DNA of 64,000 bases from positions 62,001-126,000 of the forward strand of contig JAHYIS010000002.1 of the NCBI GenBank assembly GCA_019429385.1, in the 5' to 3' direction. Each line of letters starts with the position of its first letter. Position 1 is the first letter of the stretch. Origin of the DNA: ANME-2 cluster archaeon. GTDB taxonomy: Archaea > Halobacteriota > Methanosarcinia > Methanosarcinales > Methanocomedenaceae. The notes under the pieces are model-generated. The model searched no databases. It had not been told where the DNA came from and worked only from the letters and a program-made list of their open reading frames with translations. Positions 44,331 to 53,439 of the stretch are shown one piece after another. The position numbers and the translations under genes are program-made.

Positions 44331-44595
44331 AGTGGTCTTAATGGACTTTGCAGCAGGCTGGTGCGGACCCTGTAAAATGCAGGACCCTATTATTGAGGAA
44401 CTGGAAGAAAAGTTCAAGGGACAGGTAGAGTTTAAAAAGATCGATGTGGATACCAATATGGATATTTCCAGCAAATACGGAGTACATGCTGTACCAACTC
44501 TTGTTCTGGAAAAGGATGGGAAGGTATTCAAGAAATACGTGGGTGTTACCAGGGCGACCGTGCTGGAAGCAGACCTGAAAGCGGCACTGGAATAA
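44323..44595 (+). CDS. Thioredoxin/glutaredoxin-like disulfide reductase
   Basis: The 90-residue protein is a compact thioredoxin fold: VLMDFAAGWCGPCKMQDPII with the WCGPC active site (12-16), the KIDVDTN strand and the cis-proline motif VHAVPTLVL. It would reduce disulfides in the cytoplasm. It is shorter than Escherichia coli thioredoxin (about 108), as in many methanogens. A GGTGA site precedes the ATG. It overlaps a cysteine-rich micro-ORF. Confidence 0.93.
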   Translation: MSKVVLMDFAAGWCGPCKMQDPIIEELEEKFKGQVEFKKIDVDTNMDISSKYGVHAVPTLVLEKDGKVFKKYVGVTRATVLEADLKAALE

Positions 44596-44634
44596 ATATC
44601 TGATTTTTTTACATTTTAATAATGAGCAGGTCTG

Positions 44635-45615
44635 ATGGTTCACTCAACAATACATGACCTCGGTCTTGAAGTTGTACGGCTGACCACTATCCGCAACACC
44701 AATCGCCCTCATCTGGCACTTTCTTTTGATGACCACGTTTTTGCTGTAGACACCACCCGGACTTTTAGGAACGACCCTATCCAGCCCGATGCATACCTTA
44801 TCACCCATGCCCATGCAGACCACCATGGCAGGTCTGCCATGATGTCAACAAAGTCCGTCTGTTCGAAAGAGACCGCCCGGGCACTGGAGATACGGTTTGG
44901 CAGGCAATATAAGGGAAGGACGTTTTGTATAGGCGATACCATTGACATCAATGGGATTGAAGTGTCAACTCACCACTCTCACCATACCATCGGTTCATGT
45001 GCATTCTCCTGGGAGAATGACAGCGGGACAAGAATACTGGTAACCGGGGATATGAAAGATGATTCAGACCTGCCTGAGTGTGATTTTTTAGTAACTGAAG
45101 CCAATTACGGCGACCCGGCAGACACTTCATGCTATTTCGAGGACGATATTGCAGGACTGGAACAGGTTATCGGGGATAATGTCGCCCTTGGTGCTTATGC
45201 TTTTGGCAAGGCCCAGCGGGCTGTAAGCATTGCGCGTAATGCAGGGTGGCATGACGAAATATCAATGGACAGCATGGGGTACAACCTGACAAAGAGCCTT
45301 ATGACCGATTGCGGTCCACTGAATGAAATACGGGAATACAACGGAGGGCACGAGGGTATGGTAATTGTAGCGCCCTGGGACCTGGGGAAACTTCCGGGCA
45401 GCATGAAAAAATACGTGCTCACAGGCAGGCGGGACTACTATTACCCGGCCATACATATCAGTGACCACATGGACGTGACCGGCCTAGTAAATATGGTTCT
45501 GACACTCCAACCTGAAGCCACCCTTATTTACCATCCTGACGGTTATAGGCCACAGCGGCTGGCAGCACATCTTAGCAAGGTGGGATATCCGGCAGTTGCA
45601 CTCAGTGAGATATAG
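44635..45615 (+). CDS. Metallo-beta-lactamase-fold protein, Artemis/exonuclease-like
   Basis: The 326-residue protein has ITHAHADHHGRS (HxHxDH zinc motif), a second histidine strand (THHSHHTIGSCAF), the aspartate of ILVTGDMKDD and, near the end, KYVLTGRRDYYYPAIHISDH and LIYHPDGYRP. The layout is like the beta-CASP/Snm1 exonuclease-type proteins, though the beta-CASP insert is short. DNA or RNA processing is likely. It lies nine bases before rmuC, on the same strand. Confidence 0.82.
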   Translation: MVHSTIHDLGLEVVRLTTIRNTNRPHLALSFDDHVFAVDTTRTFRNDPIQPDAYLITHAHADHHGRSAMMSTKSVCSKETARALEIRFGRQYKGRTFCIGDTIDINGIEVSTHHSHHTIGSCAFSWENDSGTRILVTGDMKDDSDLPECDFLVTEANYGDPADTSCYFEDDIAGLEQVIGDNVALGAYAFGKAQRAVSIARNAGWHDEISMDSMGYNLTKSLMTDCGPLNEIREYNGGHEGMVIVAPWDLGKLPGSMKKYVLTGRRDYYYPAIHISDHMDVTGLVNMVLTLQPEATLIYHPDGYRPQRLAAHLSKVGYPAVALSEI

Positions 45616-45624
45616 GAGTTTGTT

Positions 45625-46506
45625 ATGATGTTGACAGATACCCTGCTGGGAACTATTATCGTCCTGTTGTTCATACTCATTTTGCTCGTGCTGAAACAGG
45701 GCAAGGTCGAGCCGAGAGATGTTGAATCTGCAGTATCGAACACCTGGGTAAGGCTCGGTCTTGACAAGCGACTGGGCGAATTGACCACCTATGCAGGTGA
45801 TATCAGGGATAATTACCGGTCACTTGAGCAGATGCTCCGTGTCCCGACCCAGAGAGGTGCCCTGGGTGAGATGGCACTGGAGACCATTCTTACAGACCAG
45901 CTTCCTCCTGGCATGTTCGGTATCAGGACAAAAGTGTTCGATGGCAGGGTGCCAGATGCATACATCAGGTCAACAGTGGGTATTATCTGCATAGATTCCA
46001 AGTTCCCGCTTGAGAATTACATCGGCTTTATGGAAAATGTTGACCCTAAAGTGCAGGACGGTTTTAAACGCCAGTTCCTGAGGGATGTACAGGGCCATCT
46101 GGATAAGATAGCGCAGGATTATGTGCGTCCTGATATGGGTTCGGCAGAGTTTGCTTTTGCTTACATCCATTCGGAAGGTGTGTACTGGTTCCTGGTCAAT
46201 GAGGGTTTTGAAATGCTCAGGGATTTCACAAAAAAAGGAGTGCAGATCGTGTCGCCGCTGACCCTGTCCCACAAGATAGAACTGATAAAAGCAGGAGTGC
46301 ATGCCCGTAAACTATCAGAGGATGCCCAGCAGGTGCAGGCAGCACTGGCAGTGCTGTCCAGGCGTTTTATTGAAATAGATGATAAATGGAGAGTGTTCCA
46401 CCAGACCCACCTGAGGAACCTGGGTAACAAGGCCGGAGAGATCGATTCGGCATACAATGAACTGAGGAGCGATTTTGACAGGATCGGCAGGTTATCAGAT
46501 GAATGA
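45625..46506 (+). CDS. rmuC: RmuC-family nuclease-like protein
   Basis: The 293-residue protein has an N-terminal membrane helix (TLLGTIIVLLFILILLVLK), a short coiled part and the RmuC core: QRGALGEMALETIL, VPDAYIRS and, 9 residues on, CIDSKFPLENY, matching a PD-(D/E)xK nuclease pattern. RmuC limits inverted-repeat rearrangement in bacteria, probably by cutting DNA; it is uncommon in archaea. It is shorter than E. coli RmuC (about 475) because the long coiled coil is reduced. Operon with the upstream MBL gene. Confidence 0.88.
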   Translation: MMLTDTLLGTIIVLLFILILLVLKQGKVEPRDVESAVSNTWVRLGLDKRLGELTTYAGDIRDNYRSLEQMLRVPTQRGALGEMALETILTDQLPPGMFGIRTKVFDGRVPDAYIRSTVGIICIDSKFPLENYIGFMENVDPKVQDGFKRQFLRDVQGHLDKIAQDYVRPDMGSAEFAFAYIHSEGVYWFLVNEGFEMLRDFTKKGVQIVSPLTLSHKIELIKAGVHARKLSEDAQQVQAALAVLSRRFIEIDDKWRVFHQTHLRNLGNKAGEIDSAYNELRSDFDRIGRLSDE

Positions 46507-46602
46507 AATCGATACTAATGTAACAATTATATAAGTTGTATAACTATATTTATATGTAGGCAAATAAAACGACACAAAACAGTATCCGTTTAGGGGCACA
46601 AT

Positions 46603-47535
46603 ATGAGCAGGCCATCGAAAAGATATACTTTTTCATTGATAATTCTTATAATAGTAATTACTTTATCATCAGCTGGCTGTTTTGGACTGGAACCTGCAAA
46701 AAATATATCCATTGATGAAGTTGAATCCACAAATGGGGCACAACCAGAGATACAGCCTATGAGAATAGCAGTTTCTGCAATGGTATCCCCAAAAGAAACG
46801 ATGATATATTATAATGAATTGCTGGATTATGTATCGGAAAGGACTGGCTATCCTGTAGAACTTGTGCAGCGGGAAACCTATATGGAAGTAAATGATCTGG
46901 TTGAAAACCAGTATATAGATGCTGGGTTTGTATGTACGGGTGCATATGTCGAAGGTCATGATAAGTTCGGGATGGAACTGCTGGTGGCACCTTTAGTTAA
47001 TGGTGAGCCATATTATTATTCATACATTATAGTATCACAAGATAGCAAAGCCGAAACTCTTGAAGACATCAGGGGTAAAAAATTCGCCTTTACCGACCCA
47101 TTATCAAATACGGGAAAACTTGCACCCACATACATGCTGGCACTGATGGGTGAGACACCTGACTCGTTCTTTTCCCGTTATATTTACACCCAAAGTCATG
47201 ATAGGTCCATTGAAGCCGTAGCAAAGAATCTCGTATATGGTGCAGCAGTGGACAGCTTGATATGGGATTATTCAAATGAAACAAACCCTGAATTCACCTC
47301 AAAGACGAAAATTATTAGAAGATCAGATCCATACGGCATACCACCTGTGGTTGTTCACCCGGATACTGACCCTGAATTAAAGAATGAACTTAAAAATATA
47401 TTCCTGACCATGCACAAAGACCCCAAAGGTGCAGAGATCCTGGAACATATTAACATTGACCGGTTTGTCGAGATTGAAGATAGTGAATACGATTCTGTAC
47501 GAAATATGAGCTTTGAAACACGAATATTACCATGA
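46603..47535 (+). CDS. PhnD-like phosphate/phosphonate-type substrate-binding lipoprotein
   Basis: The 310-residue protein has a signal with lipobox (LSSAGC), then the two-lobed PBP fold: MRIAVSAMVSPKETMIYYNELLDYV, the FVCTGAYV loop, KFAFTDPLSNTGKLAP and VVVHPDTDPELKNEL, all as in PhnD/PtxB proteins. No ABC permease or ATPase gene is adjacent; instead the stop overlaps the kinase gene by four bases (ATGA). It therefore may serve as the ligand sensor of that kinase rather than as part of an importer. Confidence 0.88.
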   Translation: MSRPSKRYTFSLIILIIVITLSSAGCFGLEPAKNISIDEVESTNGAQPEIQPMRIAVSAMVSPKETMIYYNELLDYVSERTGYPVELVQRETYMEVNDLVENQYIDAGFVCTGAYVEGHDKFGMELLVAPLVNGEPYYYSYIIVSQDSKAETLEDIRGKKFAFTDPLSNTGKLAPTYMLALMGETPDSFFSRYIYTQSHDRSIEAVAKNLVYGAAVDSLIWDYSNETNPEFTSKTKIIRRSDPYGIPPVVVHPDTDPELKNELKNIFLTMHKDPKGAEILEHINIDRFVEIEDSEYDSVRNMSFETRILP

Positions 47536-49355
47536 AACCAGGAAATAATTTTCTTGACTTCCTTATAAAGCCACTATCAGGATTCAGTATAAGGGTCAAG
47601 TTGATCTTATCAGTGACAGCTATTCTATTACTCCTGGGTATTATTTCAAATGTTTTTGTTTATCAGTTTCAAACAGGAATGATGGCATCTGAACTGCAGG
47701 ATGAAGGTATTTCAATTACCCGTTATCTGGCAGAGAATAGTGTTAACCCGATACTTACCGATGATGTGATAGAACTGCAGCATCTCATAGAAAATATCAA
47801 AATTGCCGAATCTGATGTCGCTTATGTGTTCATTCTGAATGGAAATGGTGAGATTATCGTGCATACGTTCGAAGGAGGATTCCCGTCTGCTTTGCTGGAT
47901 GTAAATCCTGTCAATGGAACATCATCCACCAGGCACATTAAGATCGAAGGTGAGAATATATTTGACATAGCATTTCCTGTCCTGGAAGGAAGGATTGGAG
48001 AGGTACATGTGGGGATGTCGCAAACACATATCGATGAAATAGTATCTCGTTCAATACTTGTATCAGCGGGATTCATTTTCATTTCAATGCTCATAGGTGC
48101 TGTACTGGCATACGGTGCAGGAACATACATATCCCGTCCCATAGTTTCACTAAAGAAAGGTGCAGTGGAGCTTGGAAAAGGTAATCTTGGTTATAAGGTC
48201 GATGTAGATTCCAAGGATGAGATAGGGGATCTGGCTGTAACATTCAACACAATGGCAGAAAAACTGGAAACATTAATCCATGAAAAGGAAGTTGCACACC
48301 AGAAAATACTTGAAACAAGTAGATATCTCGACACCATTATTTCTGGCAGCCACGACGGCATCTCGGTTATGGATTCTTATGGTCGGTTCGAGTTTGGAAA
48401 CAAAGCTTTTTTCGAGATAGGGGGTTATGAAGAAAAAGACCTTATCGGATTGAATTTCATAACAATCATACCTCCTGACCTTCATGATTTCATGCTTGAG
48501 CGCTGGGAAGAGGTTCAAAAAGGTATGGGGAAGCCATATGAAACACAAATCATCTCAAAGGATGGGACTCTGAGGGACCTGATGGTCAGTCATAAAGATA
48601 TTGAGGTAGAAGGAGCAAAAAAATATGTCGTGGTCGTCAAAGACGTTACCGATATCAAGAAACTGGATGAAATGAAAAGCGACATTATCTCCAACATTTC
48701 CCATGAGCTCCGTACACCTATGACTATCATGAGAGGTTTCGCAGAACTGGCGATGGATGAAAAAGACCCGGTAAAAAGAAACGAATACCTTAGAAAGTCC
48801 ATCAAAGCTATTGACAGGCAGAACCAGATGATACAGGACCTGCTGGAAATAGCTGTTAGTGAAAGGAGCACTATCAAACTCAACTATGAGATTGTTAACC
48901 TTAAAGACATAATAGATATATCAGTGAAAAATGTTGAACCAAAGGCCAGTTTTCAGGAAATAACGATTTTAAATATGATTGAAAATGATATCTCTGTAAT
49001 TGCAGACTCACAACAACTGGCTTATGCACTCACCAAACTTCTCGATAATGCAGTCAAGTTCAATAAAAGGGGTGGTAAAGTAGAAATACGGTCAAAACAG
49101 GGCGGTGAGCATATCGAGATATCTGTTCAGGACACAGGCATTGGAATTGCAGAGATTGACCGTAACAAGATATTTGATAAATTTTACCAGGCAGACTCCA
49201 CAACTACCAGGAATTACGGGGGAAGTGGTGTTGGGCTTACCATAACCAGGCATATCATTGAAGCACATGGCGGTACCATCAGGGTTGAGAGTGAACGGGG
49301 AACAGGAACTACATTTTTCATAACCCTGCCTGTTGAAAAAACAATTACCTTTTAA
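47532..49355 (+). CDS. Membrane sensor histidine kinase (external sensor, HAMP, PAS, HisKA, HATPase)
   Basis: The 607-residue kinase has TM1 near 22-44, an external domain (about 45-172), TM2 near 175-197, HAMP to about 250, a short coiled stretch, a PAS domain (about 262-375), HisKA with H391 in SNISHELRTP, and HATPase with LLDNAVKFNK, VQDTGIGIAE, FDKFYQAD and GGSGVGLTI. All boxes needed for activity are present. No response regulator is adjacent. Coupling to the PhnD-like gene suggests that the bound ligand is sensed outside the cell. Confidence 0.93.
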   Translation: MKPGNNFLDFLIKPLSGFSIRVKLILSVTAILLLLGIISNVFVYQFQTGMMASELQDEGISITRYLAENSVNPILTDDVIELQHLIENIKIAESDVAYVFILNGNGEIIVHTFEGGFPSALLDVNPVNGTSSTRHIKIEGENIFDIAFPVLEGRIGEVHVGMSQTHIDEIVSRSILVSAGFIFISMLIGAVLAYGAGTYISRPIVSLKKGAVELGKGNLGYKVDVDSKDEIGDLAVTFNTMAEKLETLIHEKEVAHQKILETSRYLDTIISGSHDGISVMDSYGRFEFGNKAFFEIGGYEEKDLIGLNFITIIPPDLHDFMLERWEEVQKGMGKPYETQIISKDGTLRDLMVSHKDIEVEGAKKYVVVVKDVTDIKKLDEMKSDIISNISHELRTPMTIMRGFAELAMDEKDPVKRNEYLRKSIKAIDRQNQMIQDLLEIAVSERSTIKLNYEIVNLKDIIDISVKNVEPKASFQEITILNMIENDISVIADSQQLAYALTKLLDNAVKFNKRGGKVEIRSKQGGEHIEISVQDTGIGIAEIDRNKIFDKFYQADSTTTRNYGGSGVGLTITRHIIEAHGGTIRVESERGTGTTFFITLPVEKTITF

Positions 49356-49445
49356 AGGGGGACTGCAATGAATGCTTTCGAAGCTCTTAAGTGAAATAAT
49401 TCCCTATAAGGGTCAATTTGAAAACAGCAACTGAAGTGAAATGGT

Positions 49446-50462
49446 ATGAGCAAGAAAGTAGCAGTAATAAAAGGAGATGGTGTCGGACCGGAACTGGTCG
49501 ACGCCATGACCGCAGTGGTACAGGCTGCCGGAACGAATGTTGAATTAATACCCTGTGAGGCGGGAGCCACCTGGTGGGAAGCACATGGCGGAAATTCACT
49601 TATCCCCCAGGAAACCTGGGACCTGCTTGAAAAGACCGATGCATGTTTTAAAGGACCGACCACCACACCTGGCGGAGCGGGTTCACCCAGGAGTGTGGCT
49701 GTATCCATCAGGCAGAAATTCAACCTTTATGCCAATGTCAGGCCGACCAGGACTTTCCCGAACACGGCAAAGCCACTGGGTGATGTGGATTTCGTGTGTG
49801 TCAGGGAAGGTACCGAAGGATTGTATATCGGTGAAGAAGTAAAACTTACCGATGATGTTTATATTGCCATCCGCAAGATAACCCGTACCCAGAGCAGCAA
49901 AATTGCACGATATGCCTTTGAGGAAGCAAAGCGCAGAGGCTGGAAGACCGTTGTGCCCATCCACAAGAGCAATATACTCAAACTGACCTGCGGCACGTTC
50001 CTTGAAGAAGTGGAAAAGGTCCACAGGGATTATCCAGGGATAGAAGTGTGGGAATATCATATCGATAATATAGCCCAGCAATTGATAAAGAATCCACAGA
50101 TATTCAACGAATCGATATTACTGTCCACGAATCTTTTCATGGATGTCATCAGCGAGGAATGCAGTGCGCTGGTCGGCAGTATCGGGTTGATATACTCTGC
50201 CAATATCGGCGACAATTATGCCATGTTCGAACCTGCTCACGGTTCAGCGCCTAAATACGCGGGTCTGGATAAGGTCAATCCGGTAGCTACCATACTGGCA
50301 GGGGCATGGATGCTGGATTATCTTGGCGAGAGAGAGCAGTCAAAGGCCATGTTCGATGCCACTGAAGCGGTCATCTCGGAAGGCAAGCATGTAACCTATG
50401 ATATGGGCGGAAGCGCAAAGTTGAGCGAAATGACAGATGCCATCATTGCCCGGTTGAAATGA
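49446..50462 (+). CDS. Isocitrate/isopropylmalate-type dehydrogenase (probable isocitrate dehydrogenase)
   Basis: The 338-residue beta-decarboxylating dehydrogenase has AVIKGDGVGPELV, the substrate arginines in RQKFNLYANVRPTRTF, REGTEGLYIGEE, the lysine in KSNILKLTCG and the ending EPAHGSAPKYAG. Length and NVRPTRTF suit NAD-type isocitrate, homoisocitrate or isopropylmalate enzymes; precise substrate is not decidable from motifs alone. Convergence with a citrate/homocitrate-synthase gene favours isocitrate dehydrogenase for 2-oxoglutarate formation. Confidence 0.85.
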   Translation: MSKKVAVIKGDGVGPELVDAMTAVVQAAGTNVELIPCEAGATWWEAHGGNSLIPQETWDLLEKTDACFKGPTTTPGGAGSPRSVAVSIRQKFNLYANVRPTRTFPNTAKPLGDVDFVCVREGTEGLYIGEEVKLTDDVYIAIRKITRTQSSKIARYAFEEAKRRGWKTVVPIHKSNILKLTCGTFLEEVEKVHRDYPGIEVWEYHIDNIAQQLIKNPQIFNESILLSTNLFMDVISEECSALVGSIGLIYSANIGDNYAMFEPAHGSAPKYAGLDKVNPVATILAGAWMLDYLGEREQSKAMFDATEAVISEGKHVTYDMGGSAKLSEMTDAIIARLK

Positions 50463-50486
50463 TCAATTTTAGAAAAACAAGAACGT

Positions 50487-50506
50487 CCGGCGGTTTAGTC
50501 CGCCGG
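50487..50506. terminator. Bidirectional hairpin between convergent genes
   Basis: CCGGCGG-TTTAGT-CCGCCGG, a perfect 7-bp GC-rich stem, lies 24 bases after the dehydrogenase stop and 21 bases beyond the end of the convergent synthase gene. Confidence 0.75.
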
Positions 50507-50527
50507 CATAATTATTTTGACTTGATT

Positions 50528-51811
50528 TCAGCTTTTATCTGTCTTTTCATGAGTCCCGGATTCGACAAGGGGTTCCAGCATAAAGTATTTCTCAACGTAT
50601 CCCTTTAATTCCTCATCAGATATTGACGATATCCTCAGTTCATTGTCGTAGAGCCGTTGAATATCTGCCTGTATGGACTTAAGACGCGGGTCACGCTTCA
50701 GTATCTTGGCTTTGACACCCATCAATTCGTTCAGGGTCTCCTGGACCTTATGCCTGAGCACTTCCAGTCCCGAGGAATTGCCGACCAACAGCAGCCGCTT
50801 CCCCCCCACCCTTTCGGGCAAATAGGCTTCATAGGTGAAGGGGTTCTTGATGACACCGGCTGTGTGGATACCGCTCTCATGGGCAAATATATTCCTACCA
50901 ACAACAGCTTTGTTCCTTGGCACCCTGATACCGATCTCCCTCTCCATGAACCTGGCGAACTCAGTGACCATTTCGAGATCATACTTTTCAAATCCTTCTA
51001 TCCTCTGCATAAGGAATAACATTATCTTTTCCAGTTCTGCATTGCCGGCGCGCTCGCCTATGCCCAGGAATGTCAGACTTGTCCAGTTGGCACCATACCA
51101 GTATCCTGCCAGCGAGTTTGCCACAGCCAGGCCAAAATCATCATGGATATGGGTCTCGATGTTCCTGACCCCCATTTCATCTTTCAGGTATTTGACCATC
51201 ATCGGAATGCCATAGGGTTCATCTACTCCGTCAAAGGGCACTCCCATTCCCAGGGTATCACACAATCTGATGATACAGTCCGGGTCAATTTCGACGATCT
51301 TCTGGATGAGGGGATATACAAATCCATAGTTATCGGCACGGGTCATGTCCTCGATATGTGCGCGAGTACGCAAACCATGGTCCACAGCATATTGCATCGC
51401 ATCAAGATACTTTTCCTGAGCTGCTTCCCTTGATGGCAGCCTCATTTTATCAAAAATATGGGAATCGGATACTGACATGAGTATGCCTGTTTCCCCGATG
51501 CCATCCATTTCCAGCACAACGTCAATGTCGGCTGGATTTGCCCTTGCCCACCCTGTAACTTCAGGGAATTCATAACCTCTGTCCAGCATTTCCCTGACTG
51601 CTTCCTTATCCCGCCTGTTAAAAACGAATGTTTCCAGTTTCTCTATTCCCATCTGGTGGAGGTATTCGTAGATCTGTAGTTTCTGGCTCTTGGACATCAC
51701 AATACCCGGCATCTGTGAGCCGTCACGGATTGTGCTGTCGCTTATAAATACTTCCTGACCTTTTGGTAATTTAATCTTAGGAAGGTCATCATAGTCTTTG
51801 TATACTTTCAT
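50528..51811 (-). CDS. Re-citrate synthase / homocitrate synthase-family enzyme (HMGL-like)
   Basis: The 427-residue protein is of the isopropylmalate/homocitrate synthase family: ISDSTIRDGSQMPGIVM (metal site D and catalytic R), ETHIHDDFGLAVANSLAG with the HxH metal ligands, FLGIGERAGNAELEK, and FAHESGIHTAGV of the regulatory-like second part. Length (about 390-430) fits Re-citrate synthase or AksA/NifV. The neighbouring dehydrogenase suggests Re-citrate synthase, which feeds the oxidative route to 2-oxoglutarate in many methanogens and ANME. Homocitrate synthase for coenzyme B synthesis is the main alternative. Confidence 0.75.
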   Translation of the reverse strand: MKVYKDYDDLPKIKLPKGQEVFISDSTIRDGSQMPGIVMSKSQKLQIYEYLHQMGIEKLETFVFNRRDKEAVREMLDRGYEFPEVTGWARANPADIDVVLEMDGIGETGILMSVSDSHIFDKMRLPSREAAQEKYLDAMQYAVDHGLRTRAHIEDMTRADNYGFVYPLIQKIVEIDPDCIIRLCDTLGMGVPFDGVDEPYGIPMMVKYLKDEMGVRNIETHIHDDFGLAVANSLAGYWYGANWTSLTFLGIGERAGNAELEKIMLFLMQRIEGFEKYDLEMVTEFARFMEREIGIRVPRNKAVVGRNIFAHESGIHTAGVIKNPFTYEAYLPERVGGKRLLLVGNSSGLEVLRHKVQETLNELMGVKAKILKRDPRLKSIQADIQRLYDNELRISSISDEELKGYVEKYFMLEPLVESGTHEKTDKS

Positions 51812-52000
51812 CGAGACCTTACATGGAAGTGTAAGGATAAAATGGTTGTTATTTTTTATTTTTGAGTGGATGGTGTGTCCTGTGAAAGAGTACCAGAGTT
51901 AATAATTATGGGGTAAATTAAATATTTTACAGATAATTATAAGAAGATTATATATACAAATATAATATATCTTTAATAGTGAAAAACAGGAGGTTTTCTC

Positions 52001-52434
52001 TTGAATGAAGAAATGAATGAAAAAGCAGGTTTTTTTCAACGATTGATAGCATATTTGATCGATAGTGTATTACTCAGTATTGCAATAGGATAATCGTTGT
52101 AATTGGTATGATTGGAAGTTTTGCAATGATAAACAATCAAACGGTAGTAATTGTACTTATGCTTCTGATGTGGGTACTTATTGTAATTGTGTACTTTGGC
52201 TATTTCATCTATTTCTATGGCACATCGGGACAGACATTGGGCAAGAAAATGTTAGGTATCAAAGTTGTATCTACCGATGGTACGCCGTTAACATATAAGA
52301 AAGGATTATTGAGAGTTATTGGTTATATCATTGCTTCGATCCCAATATATATCGGCTATATCTGGATGCTGTTCGATGAAAATAAACAGAACTGGGAAGA
52401 CAAAATAGCAAATACCTATGTGGTTAAGGTATAA
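52001..52434 (+). pseudogene. RDD-family membrane protein gene split by a frameshift
   Basis: A TTG with AGGAGG seven bases upstream starts a frame that reads NEKAGFFQRLIAYLIDSVLL, the N-terminal RDD motif (Arg...Asp), then stops at TAA (52091-52093). The next frame picks up at once from 52090 (IIVVIGMIG...) and continues through the rest of an RDD domain (TLGKKMLGIKVVS; KGLLRVIGYI; WEDKIANTYVV). A one-base loss near 52085-52090 explains both halves. It may be a true pseudogene, a sequencing error or a programmed shift. RDD proteins have been linked to ion exchange. Confidence 0.75.
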
Positions 52435-52487
52435 TTGATAGAAAGTTAATAATTAAGAAAAGCAGTTCTTAATGTATGACAGCTAAA

Positions 52488-52547
52488 TTGGCAGCAGGAT
52501 GCTTTTCACAAGTGATCCTTGCTGTCAATTCTCTCTTTTTTTAAAAA
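52488..52547 (+). terminator. Hairpin and T-run after the RDD gene
   Basis: TTGGCAGCAGGAT pairs with ATCCTTGCTGTCAA (13 bp, one bulge) around a 14-base loop, and is followed by CTCTCTTTTTTT. Confidence 0.75.
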
Positions 52548-52574
52548 AAAAGTATCCCTGGAACAGACCAGGGA
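52547..52574 (-). terminator. Hairpin and T-run after the DUF4013 gene (complement)
   Basis: On the complement TCCCTGG-TCTGTT-CCAGGGA is followed by TACTTTTTTTTT. It lies 18 bases past the DUF4013 stop and abuts the opposing terminator. Confidence 0.8.
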
Positions 52575-52592
52575 ATTTCGAACATTTCCTTT

Positions 52593-53234
52593 TCAGGTAC
52601 CTGATGCTGCGTAAACTTTCCCGAACATGTTTGCAGCTACGAGAGCTACATAAAAGTGCGCAAAGATCATTACCACCCAGCCTATGAAAGGAACAAAGGC
52701 AATGATACTTACAATGAACATCAATGCATATATGACAATTAATGCAATTATGTATTCTCCAATAACGGACCTTATCCTCGAAAACAGTTCCCCGATCCTG
52801 AATGCAGCGCTTATTGAATCTTCTTTGGCGTACATTGATAATGCCATCGGTAACAGCAGACATACAATAAACATCAGGAACACACTTATCAGCGAACCTC
52901 CAATAATAGCACCTATACTGGCAGCGGTGACGTCACCTGATGTGATTAACGAAAGCACGCCTCCACCTATTGAAAGGAACATTACAGCCAGAGGTATGAG
53001 CATATAAATAATTACCACAATGACCACAATCAATCCTTTGACAAACAGATTTCCCCAATCATCCCATTCAGGCAGGACAGATTTCCCATCAATGCCTCCT
53101 CGTACCGTTTTGATAGAATATCCAAATGCAATGAAATTTACGATAGGAATCAGCATTATCAGACCGCCGATCACTATTTTCTTGAGCCATTCATTGTCAT
53201 TGGCAGGAAACTTGACTGTTTCAACTATATCCAT
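52593..53234 (-). CDS. DUF4013-family polytopic membrane protein
   Basis: The 213-residue protein has about five membrane segments (WLKKIVIGGLIMLIPIVNFI; GLIVVIVVIIYMLIPLAVMF; SLISVFLMFIVCLLLPMALS; EYIIALIVIYALMFIVSII) and the GYSIKTVRGG and LPEWDDW motifs of DUF4013. The start has a strong AGGAGGTAAT site on the complement. The function is unknown; the family is common in methanogens. Confidence 0.88.
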   Translation of the reverse strand: MDIVETVKFPANDNEWLKKIVIGGLIMLIPIVNFIAFGYSIKTVRGGIDGKSVLPEWDDWGNLFVKGLIVVIVVIIYMLIPLAVMFLSIGGGVLSLITSGDVTAASIGAIIGGSLISVFLMFIVCLLLPMALSMYAKEDSISAAFRIGELFSRIRSVIGEYIIALIVIYALMFIVSIIAFVPFIGWVVMIFAHFYVALVAANMFGKVYAASGT

Positions 53235-53439
53235 ACAATATTACCTCCTTAAAAAGAAAAACAACATCCACTCTCTTAACCTGTGCAATCGCTTAACATT
53301 GCATTAAAATTTTATCTCCTGTCATGAGATTTATAGTTATCGCATGCTTAACAGCTCCATTGTGTAAAATCATTTAATACACATGAAATCACTCATAATA
53401 TCTCAAATCATGTAGATGGGCTTATCAGGGATGAAATAT

